24,719 nt of DNA from IMG/VR virus record IMGVR_UViG_3300025012_000276, positions 1-24,719 of that record, one strand, 5' to 3'. The notes below the pieces were generated by a model. The model was given only the letters and a program-made list of their open reading frames with translations, was not told where the DNA came from and did no database searches. This DNA is from a virus. The position numbers and the translations under genes are program-made. This document shows positions 8,301-15,754 of this stretch, one piece after another. Position 1 is the first letter of the stretch; every line of letters begins with the position of its first letter.

Positions 8301-11300
8301 GAGGTGGCCGATTCCATCTTCGCCCGCCAGGTGGCGCACACCATGCGCCTCGACGAGCAGGTGCCGAAAATCCTGGACATCGAGAACGCGGCCCTGCGCA
8401 ACAGCGCGTGGAAGGGCATCCTGGGGGACAGCGACATCGCCTGGCGTAGAACCTGGCAATTCCAGGAAGCGGCGTTCAAGGGCATTGCCGATGGCTTGAA
8501 GGGGCGCGGGGCAAAGCTCACTCAGGACTTCACCGACGGTTTTCGCTCGCTGAAAAAGACCACCGGCGATTTCATCACCAAGCGCAACAAACTGTGGGAC
8601 GACTTCTTCGAGGACATCGTAGCCAAAAAATTCCCCGATGACTTTTCGAGGTTTGCCCGCGGGGACGAGATCCGCGAGATTTTGACGAAGGAATACCAGA
8701 ACCTCATCGAGACAACCGAGCGCGCCTACCTGAAGATGGACACGGTGGTGGTGAACAGCTTCCGTGACCCGCGCCTGCGCTCGCAGGTGAGCATGTGGCG
8801 CAGCACCATCCGGCGCATGCGCATCGCAGACATGGAGAGCATGGCCGATTTCCGCGGCGTGCTTGCGGGCGTTCCGAGAGCGGAGCAGGCGGCGATGTGG
8901 AGGGACTACAACTTCGCACGCCGCCGCGTGTGGGCCAACATCAACCTGCTCGAAAACGCGGGCCGGCGCATGGTGGCCGGAGACCCCGAGGCGCTGCGCA
9001 TGTTCTCACAGGTTCAGGACTTGCCTCTGTTTCAGGCCAGGGCTGCCGAAGCCGTGGAGCAGGCCGAGAGATTGTCCCTGCGTAAGCTTGACCCCGTGCA
9101 GCAGAGCGACATCTTCCGGCAGGCCGAACTCGGGTTTGCCGATACGCCTGTCTCCGAACTGCCGCCCGATTTGAGAACAGCCTTGCAATTCCAGATCGAA
9201 GAAATGATGAGTGATATGACCATCGCCAAGCCAGGGCGGAGGATCATGGATTACGACGTGGCTGGACGGGGTGGCTTGTCGGAGGTAAGTGGCATCTCGT
9301 CTAGCTACCCGTATTGGTACAGCGAACTCAACCCCTACCTGCGATTGGCGGACGGGACTGTGCTGCGCGGCAAGGCCGCCGTGGAAGAGGCGCTGAACAT
9401 ACTCGTGCGCGGCGAGGGAGATACGGGCTACTCGATATTCGGGGAGCTGCGCAGGATCGCCTTCCGCGAACTGGCGGACGGCGGGTTGCCCGAGGATTTC
9501 TGGAAGGTGATGGACGAGATTGGTGAGGAGGGCGTTTCCCTGGTGCCGCTTTCTAGGGCGGGGGAAATGGATAACTTTGTTGATGCCATAAAACAAGCTG
9601 ATATTCAGATTGCTCGTAAGGGCATTGAGAGTTTGAAGGGAGAAGAATTTCGTCGAGCCTCCGAATTACTATTAGAACATGGCTTACCGAGTGAAAATGA
9701 ACGCCTCAATCAACTAATCAACAATCTTAGTGAAACTCTTGCGAAGCTCAACAAGGCTGGGGCAGACCCCCAACTACTTAAATTAGCCTCACAACAGATT
9801 TCTGATATTCGTAGCCATTTTCAAACAGTTTTGGATCGTGTTCAACGCAGAAAATTTTTGGGGAAGGCGACAGACATGGGAGCGCGCAAGCCACCCGTGC
9901 AGCCTATCAAAGACACAGAACCTTTCATGGCCGATTTCGACAGCCTGGTGGGGCGCATCGAGGCGCGGCAGGCGGGAATAGACGAGGTGTGGTTCGAGTT
10001 CACCGCGCCGATGGTGGACGAGGTCGAGCGCCGCCTACTGGCAATGCTGGACGAGAAGCCAACCAGCATTGCAAAATTGCCCGCCGCTACACAAGCGCAG
10101 CTTGACCGCTACCTCAACCGCGCCACCGGAGAACTGCGCAACGCCCAACTCGTTTCCTCCAGGTTGTCCGAGAAGATGGCGGATGGCGTGATGCTCAACT
10201 ACAGCAGGCAATACGGCTTCGACGTGGCGATGGGCTATGCCGCTCCCTTCCCCTACTGGTGGACACACTCGATTGCCTCCTGGCTGGTCAATTCGGTGGA
10301 CAGACCGGCGATGCTTTCCACCTATTTCAAGATGGAAAGGTTTCTCAACGAGGTCGTGGGAGACAAAGAGAATTTCCCCAGCCGCCTGCGGGGGCGGGTA
10401 AAGATCAGCCTGCCCTTCGTACCCGAGGAATTCGGGGAAATCTGGTTGGACCCGGGGCGCATGTTCGGCCTGCCGTTTGAGCAATTCTTCGACCCCTACG
10501 TGAACCTGATGCGGGAGAACGAGAGCATGCAGTACCGCATCGGGGTCACGCTGGGGCAGATGGTCGAGTCCGGTGCAATCACCCAGCAGCAATACGCCAA
10601 CGCACTATCTGGGAATGACCCCGCGCTCTACGACCGCGCCAAAGGCATCGTACTCGACCAGGACAGCACGCAGCAATACGACGTCATGGACTTTATGAGC
10701 ATGAGCACCAGCGCGCACCTGCCCTATCAGATCGCCTGGAACATCCTCAAAGGCAGGCCGGAGCGCATTGGCCCATTGCCGTTTACGCGCACGCTAAAAG
10801 GGGTGGCCGGACTGTTGGGAATCAAGGTGGGAGCGGAGGGAGTGGACAAATGGGGCAACATGCGCGAGAGCATCGGACTGCCATACTTTGACGAGTTTGA
10901 ACGTTACCGTGTGCGCCGCGAATTGTCCAACATGACCGCCGAGGGCATCATTGACTCCGACACCGCCATACGCGCCATGATCGAGGAGGAGGGCGAGTGG
11001 TATCTGTATGCGCTCGACCGCGTGAACAAGCAGCAGGGCTTCTCCACGCTGCTGCGCATGGTGGGCTTGCCCACGCTTCCTTACCCTGAAGGTGAGAAGG
11101 CATTGAGGGCGAAGAAGGACGAGTTCGAGGCCGCCATGCGAGCCTGGGATGCGGGCAACGTGGATGCCGCCACAACCTTCTTCGATGAGAACCCGGACTA
11201 CCTCACGCGGCTGGCAATCGGGAAAGAACCCGAGGAGCAGATGCAGAGGTTCACCGTTGACCTGCTGTGGGATGCCTATAATAATCTCTCATCGGTGGAC

Positions 11301-12119
11301 AAGAGGATTGCCCGCGAGGCCCTGGGCGAGGAGTTCCAGACCAAGTTCCTCGATAAGGATACGCGCAACACCGACTCCATCCCCGTCGAGAAACTGTCGG
11401 GCTGGCTGAAGATGCTGGGAGGACAGCCTATTGGCAGCCTGGGCGAGGACGCCGTCCCCATCGAACTCGCGCCGCCTGAGATTGCGAACCTCACGCAGGC
11501 TTTCTACGACCGCCGCAGCCTTGATTTCCCCGACTGGTTCCAATTGCAGCAGGATTACTTCGCCCTCCCCGAAGGCGAGAAGAGGGACGAATTCCTACAG
11601 GAAAACCCGGCCCTGAAAGATTATTGGGCGTGGCGCGACGATTTCATGCGCCGCAACCCGAAGACGATTCCCTATCTCAACGACGACCCGGATAAGGAGA
11701 TACGCGACCTCACGGTTGGCTCGATATGGGACATCTATATGAACCTCTCCTCGGTGGACAAACGCAGCGTGAGGGAGGCTTTCGGGGATGAGTTCGTGAG
11801 CAAGTTCCTCGACCGCGACACCAGGAACTACAACGCCATAGACATCGAAACCCTCTCCGGTTGGTTGGAGGAGCTTGGCGGGCAGTCACTCACCGGCGCT
11901 TCCGCGGAATCGCTTGCGCCCTCCCTCTCCACCGAGGAAATCCTGTCTCGCCTCTACTTTGTCGGAGGCTATGAACTGGTCAATCAGGTCACGGATTACG
12001 TCCAGGGAGGCAGGCTTGCGCCCCAGGTTTTGGAGGCTTTGCAGGAGATTGCGGAGGCCCTCGGGATTGACATCGACAGCTTGCTAGAAGAATTGAGCAT
12101 GGTGCTGGTATTGCAATGA
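5391..12119 (+). CDS. Giant virion protein (2242 aa), probable internal/ejection protein
   Basis: The ATG follows the previous stop TAG directly, with AGG just before it. Visible parts: a Gln-rich N-terminus; a glycine-zipper hydrophobic segment at about 85-124 that could insert in a membrane; long charged helical regions; a hydrophobic stretch at about 690-725 (LLLLGLNGLYPVNNF); an AT-rich in-frame segment at about 1393-1492; an aromatic segment at about 1614-1640 (PFPYWWTHS); and a duplicated 59-aa domain at 1954-2012 and 2107-2165. I see no lysozyme, transglycosylase, protease or RNA polymerase motif. Size, helical content and membrane-active-looking segments fit internal virion proteins that leave the capsid with the DNA, such as T7 gp15/gp16 or the large proteins of N4-like phages. 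Its place between portal and scaffold differs from T7, where such genes follow the nozzle. Role inferred, coding certain. Confidence 0.75.
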   Translation: MVSSYQQQQQRKIKGLYDDTLYGQRLSLSGAAGRTSETPTLSAASKAKLSSAVAGTVSQPKRPPPGYDKLTPLEQSFSEIFPGIAPWILRGTGAVGGGVLGFAVGGPVGAVVGGAAGATFIESILDTKVGDWLFKGLDYGAEVTEKAIGTAYLIANDDQLEALRGTQMKGTSSLAWLDIATDPKKRALFLSAWRASSMFYESIAPKDVGGLLKVSQALGGFEQFSPFASEEEKEQVRIEQQEIWGEWDTYWGEQKEHWRKVFAGEPLPDIGGLPQLIAMREQIFSGRDPDEVLTEYQQSLGMLAFRGQMFDSLGHIVADPINFIMPKLKPVEKGKALTEYVLAARKAPQVTQAVDDIKRAQKLFLAAEDVAEKSRLADDMVRIADSLETATFSKIDELSDITLGLKKAVESGEGLDKAIGRLDDIMRRFDEVKDASLMERKVAALFGGDPLNPPDYYFKLTNATKNIPLGSRLVGGVLRFFTLTSESRARIFVNNISDTLRIITAEGNIADPRTPYLWVQNFAKGAAGAFGDRLGHMFITPVGRHVQAVLKASMTKFAEALTAYDALKTQREMAYTIARLLDDSPGNIVKMLQAGESNAVFQRLTKLVGTQPGVKLLDDIGAGLVKQQDLVKLGEILRSTKNNIIPWTPELLRGKMLSDMLEVAAKLAETQFGVKEIGIFRKATEAMKSVESLLLLGLNGLYPVNNFFNGELTMIARGLFNMMTTDQALKYWDEAVGFRPSNLMKGFGISGEEAIAGVSDIEKAAMKILDDARWGDNQKFLKTVRDAARKPKLARSIAAITESRQRLRATTSAHMKVFPQIKKGMISGMDVAEPGLREALNIGDPNLARAFEEAVQSSLSVNDIGKLRQTKNLNWNVESIIRQAGEQLGMPTETLRMFLGEEVLEGLRRVVDDIKLNPTAERISSGISDMKRTFQDGLEAAYVRELEYRAAEYAAKIETEGIHGVAMVYGEVADSIFARQVAHTMRLDEQVPKILDIENAALRNSAWKGILGDSDIAWRRTWQFQEAAFKGIADGLKGRGAKLTQDFTDGFRSLKKTTGDFITKRNKLWDDFFEDIVAKKFPDDFSRFARGDEIREILTKEYQNLIETTERAYLKMDTVVVNSFRDPRLRSQVSMWRSTIRRMRIADMESMADFRGVLAGVPRAEQAAMWRDYNFARRRVWANINLLENAGRRMVAGDPEALRMFSQVQDLPLFQARAAEAVEQAERLSLRKLDPVQQSDIFRQAELGFADTPVSELPPDLRTALQFQIEEMMSDMTIAKPGRRIMDYDVAGRGGLSEVSGISSSYPYWYSELNPYLRLADGTVLRGKAAVEEALNILVRGEGDTGYSIFGELRRIAFRELADGGLPEDFWKVMDEIGEEGVSLVPLSRAGEMDNFVDAIKQADIQIARKGIESLKGEEFRRASELLLEHGLPSENERLNQLINNLSETLAKLNKAGADPQLLKLASQQISDIRSHFQTVLDRVQRRKFLGKATDMGARKPPVQPIKDTEPFMADFDSLVGRIEARQAGIDEVWFEFTAPMVDEVERRLLAMLDEKPTSIAKLPAATQAQLDRYLNRATGELRNAQLVSSRLSEKMADGVMLNYSRQYGFDVAMGYAAPFPYWWTHSIASWLVNSVDRPAMLSTYFKMERFLNEVVGDKENFPSRLRGRVKISLPFVPEEFGEIWLDPGRMFGLPFEQFFDPYVNLMRENESMQYRIGVTLGQMVESGAITQQQYANALSGNDPALYDRAKGIVLDQDSTQQYDVMDFMSMSTSAHLPYQIAWNILKGRPERIGPLPFTRTLKGVAGLLGIKVGAEGVDKWGNMRESIGLPYFDEFERYRVRRELSNMTAEGIIDSDTAIRAMIEEEGEWYLYALDRVNKQQGFSTLLRMVGLPTLPYPEGEKALRAKKDEFEAAMRAWDAGNVDAATTFFDENPDYLTRLAIGKEPEEQMQRFTVDLLWDAYNNLSSVDKRIAREALGEEFQTKFLDKDTRNTDSIPVEKLSGWLKMLGGQPIGSLGEDAVPIELAPPEIANLTQAFYDRRSLDFPDWFQLQQDYFALPEGEKRDEFLQENPALKDYWAWRDDFMRRNPKTIPYLNDDPDKEIRDLTVGSIWDIYMNLSSVDKRSVREAFGDEFVSKFLDRDTRNYNAIDIETLSGWLEELGGQSLTGASAESLAPSLSTEEILSRLYFVGGYELVNQVTDYVQGGRLAPQVLEALQEIAEALGIDIDSLLEELSMVLVLQ
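9567..9866 (+). other. AT-rich in-frame insert in the giant protein gene
   Basis: Hand counts give about 42% GC over 9601-9840, against 63% at 9421-9480 and 67% at 9961-10020. The frame stays open and encodes about 100 residues (about 1393-1492) of a Leu/Lys/Glu/Asn-rich helical, probably coiled-coil, segment. Codon choice shifts to A/T third bases. This looks like a segment acquired separately from the rest of the gene. Confidence 0.7.
11250..11885 (+). repeat. Duplicated 59-residue C-terminal domain
   Basis: Copies at 11250-11426 and 11709-11885 both run from a (F/L)TV...W motif to LGGQ. They share NLSSVDKR, an RE(A/F)xG(D/E)EF stretch, KFLD(K/R)DTRN and LSGWL. The stretch before each copy also looks related (xxFxxENPxL and DFM/YLN-type segments), so the duplicated unit may be nearer 150 residues. 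Confidence 0.85.
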
Positions 12120-12139
12120 AACTTACTTTGTGCTATGCT
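12111..12139 (+). promoter_or_regulatory. Candidate promoter for scaffold and capsid genes
   Basis: A TTGCAA -35 box (12111-12116) and TATGCT -10 box (12134-12139) are separated by 17 nt, with TGC directly before the -10 (extended -10). It lies across the end of the giant gene and in the only sizeable gap before the capsid genes. Each box matches the sigma-70 consensus at four of six positions. The start of transcription would be near 12146, followed by AGGAG at 12156-12160. Confidence 0.5.
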
Positions 12140-12167
12140 AAATCCACAATTGAATAGGAGATAAAGG

Positions 12168-12836
12168 ATGAGCGAGCAAACGGAGAGCGCCGCCAGGCCT
12201 GGTTCGGAGGGAACGCCAACCCCTCAGTCTCAGGAGCAGGGCGGGACCAGCTCGACTTCGCAGCCGCTTACAGAGGATCGTTTGACCGAAATCCTCGAGG
12301 CGCAAGTTGAGAAGCTGGTGCAGAAACACAGCAATAAAGAAACCAGCAGGATCAAGAAAGACGTCGAACGTCTTGACCAGCGCCTCAATGAGGTATCGGT
12401 CATCGAGCAGTACGACAAGCTGATCGCCGAAGGTTTGAAGCCTGAGCAGGCGAAGCGCGAGATCATGCGCGACGCCGAGATTGCGAGGCTAAAAGGCGGA
12501 CACGAACAGCCTGACGTTGCTGAATCCGACTGGATTGACAGTGGCATGTTGACCGGCGAGGATGCCCTGAAAGTGGCGAGTTCTGTCCTCTCCAAACTGC
12601 CGGAAGAAACCCGTGCGAAGGTGGCCGCCGAGATCAAAAAAGGCGTCTTCAAAGACGCAAGCGAGGTCATTCCTTTTGCGGGGCAGAAGCTGGCAGAGGT
12701 CTTGACCAAGCCCAGCCCCGACGCGGCCAGCATCGGCCAGAATCCGGGAGGCGGTGGAGGCGAGACCAACCAAATCGAGAACATCACTGATCCGCATACG
12801 CTGGGCAAGATGGCCTTCTCTCAGGAGAAAAAATAG
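12168..12836 (+). CDS. Capsid scaffolding protein
   Basis: The scaffold guides assembly of the major capsid protein into a prohead and leaves before or during packaging. 222 aa, very polar, with an unstructured Ser/Thr/Gln/Pro-rich start (1-33), a charged coiled coil at about 35-78, further helices, a Gly-rich linker at about 192-200 and a short end finishing in Lys-Lys. Directly upstream of the capsid gene, the classic scaffold position, and with no homology needed beyond this build. The start is secured by AGGAG at 12156-12160, 7 nt from the ATG. No maturation protease gene is seen nearby, so a T7-like, protease-free assembly is likely. The call is by architecture and position. Confidence 0.82.
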   Translation: MSEQTESAARPGSEGTPTPQSQEQGGTSSTSQPLTEDRLTEILEAQVEKLVQKHSNKETSRIKKDVERLDQRLNEVSVIEQYDKLIAEGLKPEQAKREIMRDAEIARLKGGHEQPDVAESDWIDSGMLTGEDALKVASSVLSKLPEETRAKVAAEIKKGVFKDASEVIPFAGQKLAEVLTKPSPDAASIGQNPGGGGGETNQIENITDPHTLGKMAFSQEKK

Positions 12837-12859
12837 CGTAGCGGCAAGGAGAAGACAAC

Positions 12860-13840
12860 ATGCCATTCAGTTTGGCAGACTACGCAAAAATCCAAACTGA
12901 TCCAAAGCGCAAGATGGTGATCACCAACATGCTGCGCGAGTCCGCAATTATGGAACTCATGCAGTATGAGAACACCGACACCCTCTCCACGGTACAGGTG
13001 CGCTGGAACACGCTGCCATCGGCGGCCTTCCGCAAGCTGGGAGCCACATACACAGCGAGTGAAGGTTCGTACGACGAGGTGTGGGAAAGCCTGTATGCCC
13101 TGGGCGGCCTGATCGAAATCGACCGCGTGTACGAGAAAGTGCGCAATCCCATCGTCGATCCCCGCGTTGACCAGGTCTTGCAAAAGACCAAGAGCATCAT
13201 GCTCACGTTCAACGACTACTTCATCAACGGCGACCTGGCCGTGGATGAGGACGGGTTCGAGGGGTTGAAGAAACGCATCTCGAACATGCCCAGCCGCCAG
13301 ACCGTGAGCGCCTCTGGATCAACCGACATCCTCGACCCGACCGCCTCGGCAGCCAACGCCCGCAAGTTCCTGGATAAGTGGGAGGAAGCGGCCTACGCCG
13401 CCAACGACAACGACTTCCAGATGATCATCTGCAACGAGAAGATGATGTGGGGCTATGGCCGCGTGCTCCGCTACCTGGGAGCCAGTGGTGGCCCTCTGTT
13501 CGATACCGCAACGGATTTCTTCGAGCGCGAGGTGCTCACCTACAAAGGCGCGAGGATCGTGGACATCGGCCTCAAGAAAGACCAGACCACCGAGATCATC
13601 ACACTGACCGAAGACCCCGGCGACGGGGGCAACGACGCCACCAGCGTCTACTTCGTCCCCGTCAATCTGGAGGACGGCGTGTTCGGAATCCAGCTTGCGG
13701 AGCCGGACATCGAGGAGGGATACAAGGACGGCCTGGTGCTTCGGCAGATCCTCGTGGACTGGTTCGTTGGGTTGGCGACGTTCGGAAGCTATGGCCCCAC
13801 TCGGCTGAAGAACATCGAAACCCCCGCCAGCTGGACGTAA
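12860..13840 (+). CDS. Major capsid protein (HK97 fold)
   Basis: Forms the icosahedral shell. 326 aa, the usual size for an HK97-fold capsid protein without an N-terminal delta domain. Visible features: helical N-terminus (1-38), beta-rich E-loop region (about 40-90), a long spine-like helix (about 101-120) ending in NDYFINGD, A-domain helices at about 162-205, and the C-terminal strand region VYFVPVNLEDGVFGIQL (263-279) followed by a hydrophobic VDWFVGLATFG stretch (299-309) and a final basic RLKNI. A strong site, AAGGAG at 12846-12851, lies 8 nt before the ATG, in keeping with high expression. Scaffold before and candidate cement protein after support the call. Confidence 0.9.
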   Translation: MPFSLADYAKIQTDPKRKMVITNMLRESAIMELMQYENTDTLSTVQVRWNTLPSAAFRKLGATYTASEGSYDEVWESLYALGGLIEIDRVYEKVRNPIVDPRVDQVLQKTKSIMLTFNDYFINGDLAVDEDGFEGLKKRISNMPSRQTVSASGSTDILDPTASAANARKFLDKWEEAAYAANDNDFQMIICNEKMMWGYGRVLRYLGASGGPLFDTATDFFEREVLTYKGARIVDIGLKKDQTTEIITLTEDPGDGGNDATSVYFVPVNLEDGVFGIQLAEPDIEEGYKDGLVLRQILVDWFVGLATFGSYGPTRLKNIETPASWT

Positions 13841-13852
13841 AGGAGAAATAAC

Positions 13853-14269
13853 ATGATTTCCGATAATGCTCTTGTTTTGCGCTCCAGTTCGGTGGCTGTT
13901 CTGACGGCTGACGCAACGATAAGCGCAAAGCTGATCCCTGGCGGGACGCCCCTGCGCGGGCTTGCCCTGAAGGTGGTCGTGCCTTCCGTGACCGCGCATG
14001 GTGGAACTGGCGTGGATAAGCTGGACATCACGGTAAGAGCCAGCAGTTCGAGCAACCCAGACTCCAGCGAACGCGTCTCTGCTCACGAGCAGATTACTGC
14101 GGCGGGGGCGCATTTCGTCCCCTTTGTGTTCTTGCCGCCTAAGAAGTACGTGGAGGTCCTCCTCGACGTTACTGCTGGAGAGACGTCGTCCGCACCGAAC
14201 TTCGGTCGCGTCACTGTTGAAATCGTTGACGCTGCCTACGACTGGTCCCGCAAACCCAACTGGGGCTAA
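13853..14269 (+). CDS. Candidate capsid cement/decoration protein
   Basis: 138 aa, nearly all beta strand, no cysteine. It follows the capsid gene by 12 nt and has a full AAAGGAG at 13839-13845, 7 nt from the ATG, so it should be made in amounts similar to the capsid protein. The layout (short N-terminal strand with ALVLRSSSVAVL, then LRGLALKVVVP, DKLDITVRAS, FVPF, YVEVLLDVTA and FGRVTVEIVD) resembles the Bbp16-type capsid cement proteins that bind the outside of short-tailed phage heads. That likeness is from memory and not aligned. A head-fibre or other decoration protein is possible. The gene is closed by a GC-rich hairpin. Confidence 0.6.
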   Translation: MISDNALVLRSSSVAVLTADATISAKLIPGGTPLRGLALKVVVPSVTAHGGTGVDKLDITVRASSSSNPDSSERVSAHEQITAAGAHFVPFVFLPPKKYVEVLLDVTAGETSSAPNFGRVTVEIVDAAYDWSRKPNWG

Positions 14270-14278
14270 TAACCACTG

Positions 14279-14306
14279 AGGGCGGGGCGCGAAATCACCC
14301 CGCCCT
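14279..14306 (+). terminator. GC-rich hairpin, possible terminator after the capsid genes
   Basis: AGGGCGGGG (14279-14287) pairs perfectly over 9 bp with CCCCGCCCT (14298-14306), with a 10-nt loop. It stands 10 nt after the cement-gene stop and 12 nt before the next start. The downstream tract (TCTGG) is poor in T, so it may act as a partial terminator, a 3'-end stabiliser of the capsid mRNA, or both. Confidence 0.6.
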
Positions 14307-14318
14307 TCTGGAATCATT

Positions 14319-15440
14319 ATGAGATTGCCGCTAATCATCAGACGGATGATAAACCGAGGCCGCGCCGTTGCTCTTGTGGGCTTTGCCAACAGCACTTTCC
14401 CCGATGCGAAATATTCCAAGGCGGACGAGTTCTGGACGATGAACCAGGGCGCGATGCCTCACAATCCACTAAATCTACCGGGGGTGGACAGACTCTTTGA
14501 AATGCACAGCTACGAGGAGCACCTTCTTTCTCAGAACGTGAGAGACAACGAGAAGTACAGAGATTGGCTGGGCGAGGAACATCCTTTCCCCATTTACGTG
14601 CTGGAGGAGCGAAAGGAAATTCCCTCCGGCGTGCACTATCCCATCGAGGAAATCCTAAAAGACATCTTCAGGCATTGCTGGCGCGGTGCGGAAAGAAATA
14701 AATTCCTCACCAGCACAGCAGAACAGATGGTGGCGCTTGCAATACACGAGGGATTTGGTCAAATTGAAATTTATGGAATCGAGATGGCTTCTGGCTCGGA
14801 ATATCGGTATCAGCGCGAGGGCATGAGCCACATGCTCGGCGTTGCCGAGGGACGCGGAATAGATGTTGTTTTGCACAAGCGCTCCGCGCTGCTGCGGGCG
14901 AAACTGTATGGCTACGAAGCCGGGCAAATGCTCCCTCACAGCCAGATGCAGCCTCTACTGGAAGCCTTTAGCAAGTACGAGGCGAAGGCCCGAGTGAATG
15001 CAGTGGCAAAAGACGGGATTGCCCAAGTGAATGCCCTGGCCTGGCAGAACTTATACGGCGGGGCGCGGCAAGCCTGCGAGAAACTCATGAGCCTGGGGAA
15101 ACTGACCACTCGGCAAACGGCGGAGACATACTATCGAGCCTACGCCATGCAAAAGGCCACCTGGCTGGGCGAGGCCAATGTTCTGTTTGGGACATACGAA
15201 GGTAAACTGGACAAGAAAAGTTATCAAAAGGCCGTGGAAGCTCTCAACCTGATGTATTCCTACGACGGCGCGATGCAGGCTTGTGAGCAAGTCATCGCCT
15301 TGTGCGACCTTCAGGAGGCGAGGTTGGAACTTGAAATGACGGTCGTTCCTGTGGACTTGGAGCACGAACTAATAGAGCCTGTGAATGGCAAATTGGATGA
15401 AGTAACTGTCAGAAGAATGGAGAAAGATGCCGCAGTATAG
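14319..15440 (+). CDS. Rossmann-like phage protein, unknown function
   Basis: 373 aa. The N-terminal strand-loop AVALVGFANS (16-25) is followed by FWTMNQ (38-43), RLFEMH (58-63), IYGIEM (151-156), EYRYQRE (161-167) and GVAEGRG (174-180). This pattern (LVG..., W.xN, FE.H, YGxxM, EYxYQR, G.A.GrGi) is one I know from uncharacterised phage proteins of probable Rossmann fold. Its ligand is not known to me. The remainder (about 215-345) is helical and may be a separate module. It follows the hairpin with only a weak ribosome site, and its end overlaps the FmdB-like gene by 14 nt. The position between head and tail genes, together with a zinc-ribbon partner, suggests an accessory or enzymatic role rather than a virion shell part, but this is not shown. 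Confidence 0.6.
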   Translation: MRLPLIIRRMINRGRAVALVGFANSTFPDAKYSKADEFWTMNQGAMPHNPLNLPGVDRLFEMHSYEEHLLSQNVRDNEKYRDWLGEEHPFPIYVLEERKEIPSGVHYPIEEILKDIFRHCWRGAERNKFLTSTAEQMVALAIHEGFGQIEIYGIEMASGSEYRYQREGMSHMLGVAEGRGIDVVLHKRSALLRAKLYGYEAGQMLPHSQMQPLLEAFSKYEAKARVNAVAKDGIAQVNALAWQNLYGGARQACEKLMSLGKLTTRQTAETYYRAYAMQKATWLGEANVLFGTYEGKLDKKSYQKAVEALNLMYSYDGAMQACEQVIALCDLQEARLELEMTVVPVDLEHELIEPVNGKLDEVTVRRMEKDAAV

Positions 15441-15753
15441 CTTCGCCTGTGACTGTGGGAACTCTCTCGACACCGTCCGGTCTATCAAGACCGGCCCTCC
15501 TCAGCATTTGAAGTGCGCGCTGTGTGGGCGCTTGATGCAACGCATTTACCGGGTGGCTCCCAACGTACCGAAGGTAACGCGCAATCCCTGGGACGTGATG
15601 TATGAAACCATCATAGAACCCGGCTGGCAAAAGAGCATGGAGAAATACGAACGCAGCGGCCAGCGGAGGCGAGACGACCAATATCGCCTGAGCCAGGCTG
15701 AGAAAAGAAAGACCGAGAAGGAAAACCAAAAACGAACCGTCCTAGGAGCGTGA
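15427..15753 (+). CDS. FmdB-like zinc-ribbon protein
   Basis: 108 aa. The N-terminus MPQYSFACDCG with C8/C10 and then C30/C33 (CALCG) matches the FmdB-type putative regulatory zinc ribbon (MPxYxFxCxxCG), except that the first pair is CxC rather than CxxC. Residues about 60-105 form a highly charged, basic helix (many Arg, Lys, Glu, Gln), a plausible nucleic-acid or protein contact. It overlaps the upstream gene by 14 nt and has GGAGAAAG just before its ATG. Small FmdB-like ribbons are common in phage structural clusters, but their role there is not established. A structural zinc module or a late regulator are both possible. Confidence 0.75.
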   Translation: MPQYSFACDCGNSLDTVRSIKTGPPQHLKCALCGRLMQRIYRVAPNVPKVTRNPWDVMYETIIEPGWQKSMEKYERSGQRRRDDQYRLSQAEKRKTEKENQKRTVLGA

Positions 15754-15754
15754 A

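Noticed and set aside
6603-8459. A 618-codon minus-strand frame, and other long minus-strand frames through the structural genes.
   Set aside because: They lie antisense to strongly coding + genes in GC-rich DNA. Their products are His/Arg/Gln-rich without domains and they lack ribosome sites.
11257-11282. TTGACC followed by an exact TATAAT in the giant gene.
   Set aside because: The spacer is only 14 nt and the site is deep inside coding DNA, encoding conserved repeat residues (DAYNN).
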